In this document: positions 61,740-64,000 of the stretch, piece by piece
Position numbering within the stretch: position 1 is the first letter of the stretch
How the letters are laid out: each line of letters begins with the position of its first letter
NCBI GenBank assembly: GCA_004558115.1
Contig: SFDT01000003.1
Span: 42,319 to 106,318, forward strand
Length of the DNA stretch: 64,000 bases
Reading direction: 5' to 3'
Source: Clostridiales bacterium
Lineage (GTDB): Bacteria; Bacillota; Clostridia; Oscillospirales; Oscillospiraceae
Notes under the pieces: generated by a model
The model's input: the letters and a program-made list of their open reading frames with translations, nothing else
Told to the model about the DNA's origin: nothing
Databases searched by the model: none
Translations under genes and position numbers: made by a program

Positions 61740-63347
61740 ATGAAGCTCAGCTTTTTCGGCGCTGACCAGTGCGTGACCGGCAGCTGCCACTGTCTGGAAG
61801 TGAATGGCAAGCGCATCCTGGTGGACTGCGGATTGCAGCAGGGACGGGACGAGGTGTCCAACGCGGAGTTTCCCTTCGCGGCGGGCGGCATCGACTGCGT
61901 GCTGGTGACCCATGCCCACATCGACCACTCCGGCCGCATCCCCATGCTCATCAAGCAGGGCTTTCAGGGCCGCATCCTCACCACCCGCCTGACGGCGGAC
62001 CTGCTGGACATCATGCTGCTGGACTCCGCCCATATCCAGGAACAGGACGCCGAGTGGAAAAACCGCAAGGCGGAGCGTTCCGGCGCCCCCCGGGTGGAGC
62101 CGCTGTACACCATCGAGGACGCCTCCCGCGTCCGGGAGTTCATGACCACCTGCGAATACGGGGAGCGGGTGGAGCTGTTTGACGGCGTGACGGTGGAATT
62201 CGTGGACGCCGGCCACCTGCTGGGCTCCGCCAGCATCATCGTGGACGCGGAGGAAAACGGCGTCACGAAGCGGCTGGTGTTCTCCGGCGACCTGGGCAAC
62301 ATCAACCAGCCCATCATCCGGGACCCGGTCCACATCCACGGCGCGGACTACGTGGTCATGGAGTCCACCTACGGCGACCGCAACCACACGGAGGTGTGGA
62401 GCTATACCGACGACCTGGCCGCCATCATCGACAAGACCATCGCCCGGGGCGGCAACGTGGTCATTCCCTCCTTTGCCGTGGGCCGTACCCAGGAGCTGCT
62501 GTATTTCATCCGGGAGATCAAGGACAAGGGGATGGTGAAGTCCAATCCGGACTTCCCGGTGTATATCGACTCCCCTCTGGCGAAAAAGGCCACCACCATT
62601 TTCACCGGCAACCTCCACGGCTACCTGGACGAGGATGCCCTGGCCCTGGTGCAGGACGGCACCCATATGTTCAACTTCACCAACCTGCGGATGACGGAGA
62701 CCAGCGAGGAATCCAAGGCGCTGAATATGGACCCTGTCCCCAAGGTCATCATCTCCGCCTCCGGCATGTGTGACGCCGGCCGCATCCGCCACCACCTGAA
62801 GCACAACCTCTGGCGGCAGGAGTGCACCGTGGTGTTCGTGGGCTACCAGGGGGAGGGCACCCTGGGCCGCACCCTGCTGGAGGGTGCCAAGAGCGTGAAG
62901 CTCTTCGGCGAGGAGATCGCCGTCAACGCCGAGATCGTCAATTTCCAGGGCCTTTCCTCCCACGCGGACCGGGACCACCTCATCAGCTGGATCGCTGATT
63001 TCAAGGAGCCGAAGCCCCAGCACGTGTTCGTGGTCCACGGCGACCGGGAGGTGGCGCCCTTCTTCGCCCAGACGGTGGCCGGCCTGGGCTTTACGGCCCA
63101 CGCGCCCCAGTACACGGAGGTCTATGACCTGATTGCCGACACCGTGGTGCAAAGAGGCTACCTGCCGGAGCGGAAGGTCAAGAGCTTTACCTCCGGCGGC
63201 GCCAAGTCCAGCGCGGCATACGAGCGGCTGGTGGCCGTGGGCGAGATGCTCATGGCGTCTATCAAGCGCAGCAAGGGCCGGGACAACAAGTCCCTGGCCC
63301 GGTTTGCCGACCAGCTGCGCCAGCTGCTGGAGAAGTGGGAGGCGTGA
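61740..63347 (+). CDS. Beta-CASP metallo-beta-lactamase RNase-like protein
   Basis: 535 residues. MBL domain with the zinc motif THAHIDHSGRIP and later GHLLGSASI and SGDLGN; the beta-CASP insertion carries PSFAVGRTQELLY, and the closing motifs SASGMCDAGRI and SSHADRDHL (the HxD of motif C) are present. This group (YSH1/CPSF73-like, not RNase J) processes RNA. ATG 61740 with AAGGAGG seven bases upstream; the open frame before it lies in non-coding DNA. Own promoter. Confidence 0.9.
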   Translation: MKLSFFGADQCVTGSCHCLEVNGKRILVDCGLQQGRDEVSNAEFPFAAGGIDCVLVTHAHIDHSGRIPMLIKQGFQGRILTTRLTADLLDIMLLDSAHIQEQDAEWKNRKAERSGAPRVEPLYTIEDASRVREFMTTCEYGERVELFDGVTVEFVDAGHLLGSASIIVDAEENGVTKRLVFSGDLGNINQPIIRDPVHIHGADYVVMESTYGDRNHTEVWSYTDDLAAIIDKTIARGGNVVIPSFAVGRTQELLYFIREIKDKGMVKSNPDFPVYIDSPLAKKATTIFTGNLHGYLDEDALALVQDGTHMFNFTNLRMTETSEESKALNMDPVPKVIISASGMCDAGRIRHHLKHNLWRQECTVVFVGYQGEGTLGRTLLEGAKSVKLFGEEIAVNAEIVNFQGLSSHADRDHLISWIADFKEPKPQHVFVVHGDREVAPFFAQTVAGLGFTAHAPQYTEVYDLIADTVVQRGYLPERKVKSFTSGGAKSSAAYERLVAVGEMLMASIKRSKGRDNKSLARFADQLRQLLEKWEA

Positions 63348-63349
63348 GC

Positions 63350-63598
63350 TTATCCCAGCTCCCGGCAAAGGGCGAAGGCGGAGAGGAACATGGCCTCCAG
63401 CTCCAGCTGCCGCTGCTCCTGCAGGGCGTCGTGATACTTTTTGAAGGTGTCCCGGGCGTCCGGGGCAAGGGAGGCGCGGAGGTCGCCTGATAGGCGGTCC
63501 AGGAGGTTGTTGATGTTCCGGTATTCCGGCGTGGTCAGCCGGGCGGTGAAGACGGTGTCCATGGCGTAGTCGTAGAGGAGATTCATCAATGGGGTCAT
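63350..63598 (-). CDS. Small helical protein, unknown function
   Basis: 82 residues, all-helical in appearance, starting MTPLMNLLYDYAMDTVF and rich in Arg/Leu/Glu. No signal peptide or known motif; it resembles small proteins found on Firmicute accessory elements next to XRE regulators. GGAGGTATC precedes the ATG. Driven by a consensus promoter containing two copies of a probable XRE operator, divergent from the XRE gene. Confidence 0.7.
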   Translation of the reverse strand: MTPLMNLLYDYAMDTVFTARLTTPEYRNINNLLDRLSGDLRASLAPDARDTFKKYHDALQEQRQLELEAMFLSAFALCRELG

Positions 63599-63613
63599 GA
63601 GAGATACCTCCTA

Positions 63614-63658
63614 TTGAAGTTATAGTTCAATTATAGTGAAGTTAAAGTTCAATGTCAA
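63614..63658. promoter_or_regulatory. Consensus promoter with paired operators between the small-protein and XRE genes
   Basis: Minus strand TTGACA (63653-63658), exact 17-bp spacer, TATAAT (63630-63635): a fully consensus promoter. Two related inverted repeats overlap it: TTGAA-GTTATAG-TTCAA (63614-63630) and TGAA-GTTAAAG-TTCA (63637-63651). Confidence 0.8.
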
Positions 63659-63667
63659 GGGGCTAGT

Positions 63668-63880
63668 ATGGAAATATTTGCAGCGCGGCTGAAAGACTTG
63701 CGAAAAGAAGCACGACGGACCTCCAAGGAATTGGCGGAGTATCTGGGTGTTTCACAAAGAGCGTATTTATATTATGAATCAGCGGTTCATTACCCGGATG
63801 TTGCCGGACTGATTAAGTTGGCAGATTATTTTGGCGTGACAACTGATTATCTGCTTGGCCGCAGCGAGAGGCGGAAGTGA
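63668..63880 (+). CDS. XRE-family HTH regulator
   Basis: 70 residues, a single Cro/CI-type helix-turn-helix: FAARLKDLRKEARRTSKELAEYLG, VSQRAYLYYES, LIKLADYFGVTTDYLLGRS. AAGGGG lies before the ATG. Its base composition is more AT-rich than the surrounding genes, hinting at recent acquisition. It most likely represses the divergent small-protein gene through the paired sites at 63614-63651. The usual effector domain is absent, so it is a stand-alone switch. Confidence 0.9.
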   Translation: MEIFAARLKDLRKEARRTSKELAEYLGVSQRAYLYYESAVHYPDVAGLIKLADYFGVTTDYLLGRSERRK

Positions 63881-64000
63881 CAGCCATGATGATGGCTGGG
63901 CAATGCACCCCCCATTTTCTCCCCGTGGAGAAAACGGGCCGTGCACGGTCCAAAAGACACGCCAGGAGGGGGATTTCGGTCTCCCCCTCCTGGACCTCCC
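63881..64000 (+). other. Hairpin-rich tail of the window
   Basis: CAGCCAT / ATGGCTG (63882-63898 region) could end the XRE transcript but lacks a T tract. CCAGGAGGGGG / CCCCCTCCTGG (63962-63993) is a long stem of unclear use. No gene seen. Confidence 0.4.

Overview
The window is GC-rich, densely packed Firmicute chromosome from a spore-forming, anaerobic-type organism of the class Clostridia. Oscillospiraceae (Oscillibacter / Dysosmobacter / Flavonifractor type) is the best guess. This is inferred from the mix of GC-rich codons, clostridial-type spo0A, spoIVB, spmA, spmB, cwlJ and gerQ, a bacterial 2[4Fe-4S] ferredoxin, an S-layer-homology protein and an inositol locus. I see no rRNA, tRNA, CRISPR array, insertion sequence or prophage.

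Layout. 1-4525: division and cell-wall cluster (murG partial, murA, divIB/ftsQ, ftsZ). 4715-8979: spoIVB, a CPA2 antiporter, a Nudix hydrolase and spo0A. 9091-14237: DUF2812 protein with PadR regulator, TSCPD protein, glycosyltransferase, the spore-germination pair cwlJ-gerQ and a nitroreductase. 14279-20673: DacF-like carboxypeptidase, an operon of HhH protein, response regulator, histidine kinase and GerMN lipoprotein, then spmA-spmB and an AbrB-type regulator. 20742-22575: rsmI, trmN6 and a ferredoxin. 22705-26345: CtsR-box-controlled ctsR-mcsA-clpC without mcsB. 26400-31311: lysine biosynthesis by the acetylase route (dapA-dapB-dapH behind a lysine riboswitch, with probable dapL and patA next to them).

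31438-34409: an unrecognised three-helix membrane protein and a ComEC-like MBL hydrolase. 34470-44799: a divergent myo-inositol locus. The leftward arm encodes a sugar ABC importer (binding protein, ATPase, permease) plus one IolG-type dehydrogenase. The rightward arm encodes iolE-iolB-iolD and a second IolG-type dehydrogenase. The steps from inositol to 5-dehydro-2-deoxygluconate are covered, but iolC, iolJ and iolA are absent from the window. 44959-49349: VanY-type carboxypeptidase, nifS-iscU, a phosphodiesterase, a TetR regulator and a small unknown protein.

49412-50680 encodes the most unusual protein: two degenerate tyrosine-recombinase-like domains in tandem followed by two winged-helix-like domains. 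It lies just ahead of a large S-layer-homology protein with a structured leader (50809-53507). 53667-58563: DMT transporter, cyclase-family hydrolase, a GIY-YIG / flavin-oxidase-like fusion, an oligopeptide-type binding lipoprotein, pgeF and a small membrane protein. 58655-63880: secA, a beta-CASP RNase-like enzyme, and a divergent small-protein / XRE-regulator pair with paired operators.

Most convergent gene ends share bidirectional hairpin terminators. Function calls rest on recognised motifs read by eye; no database search was run.
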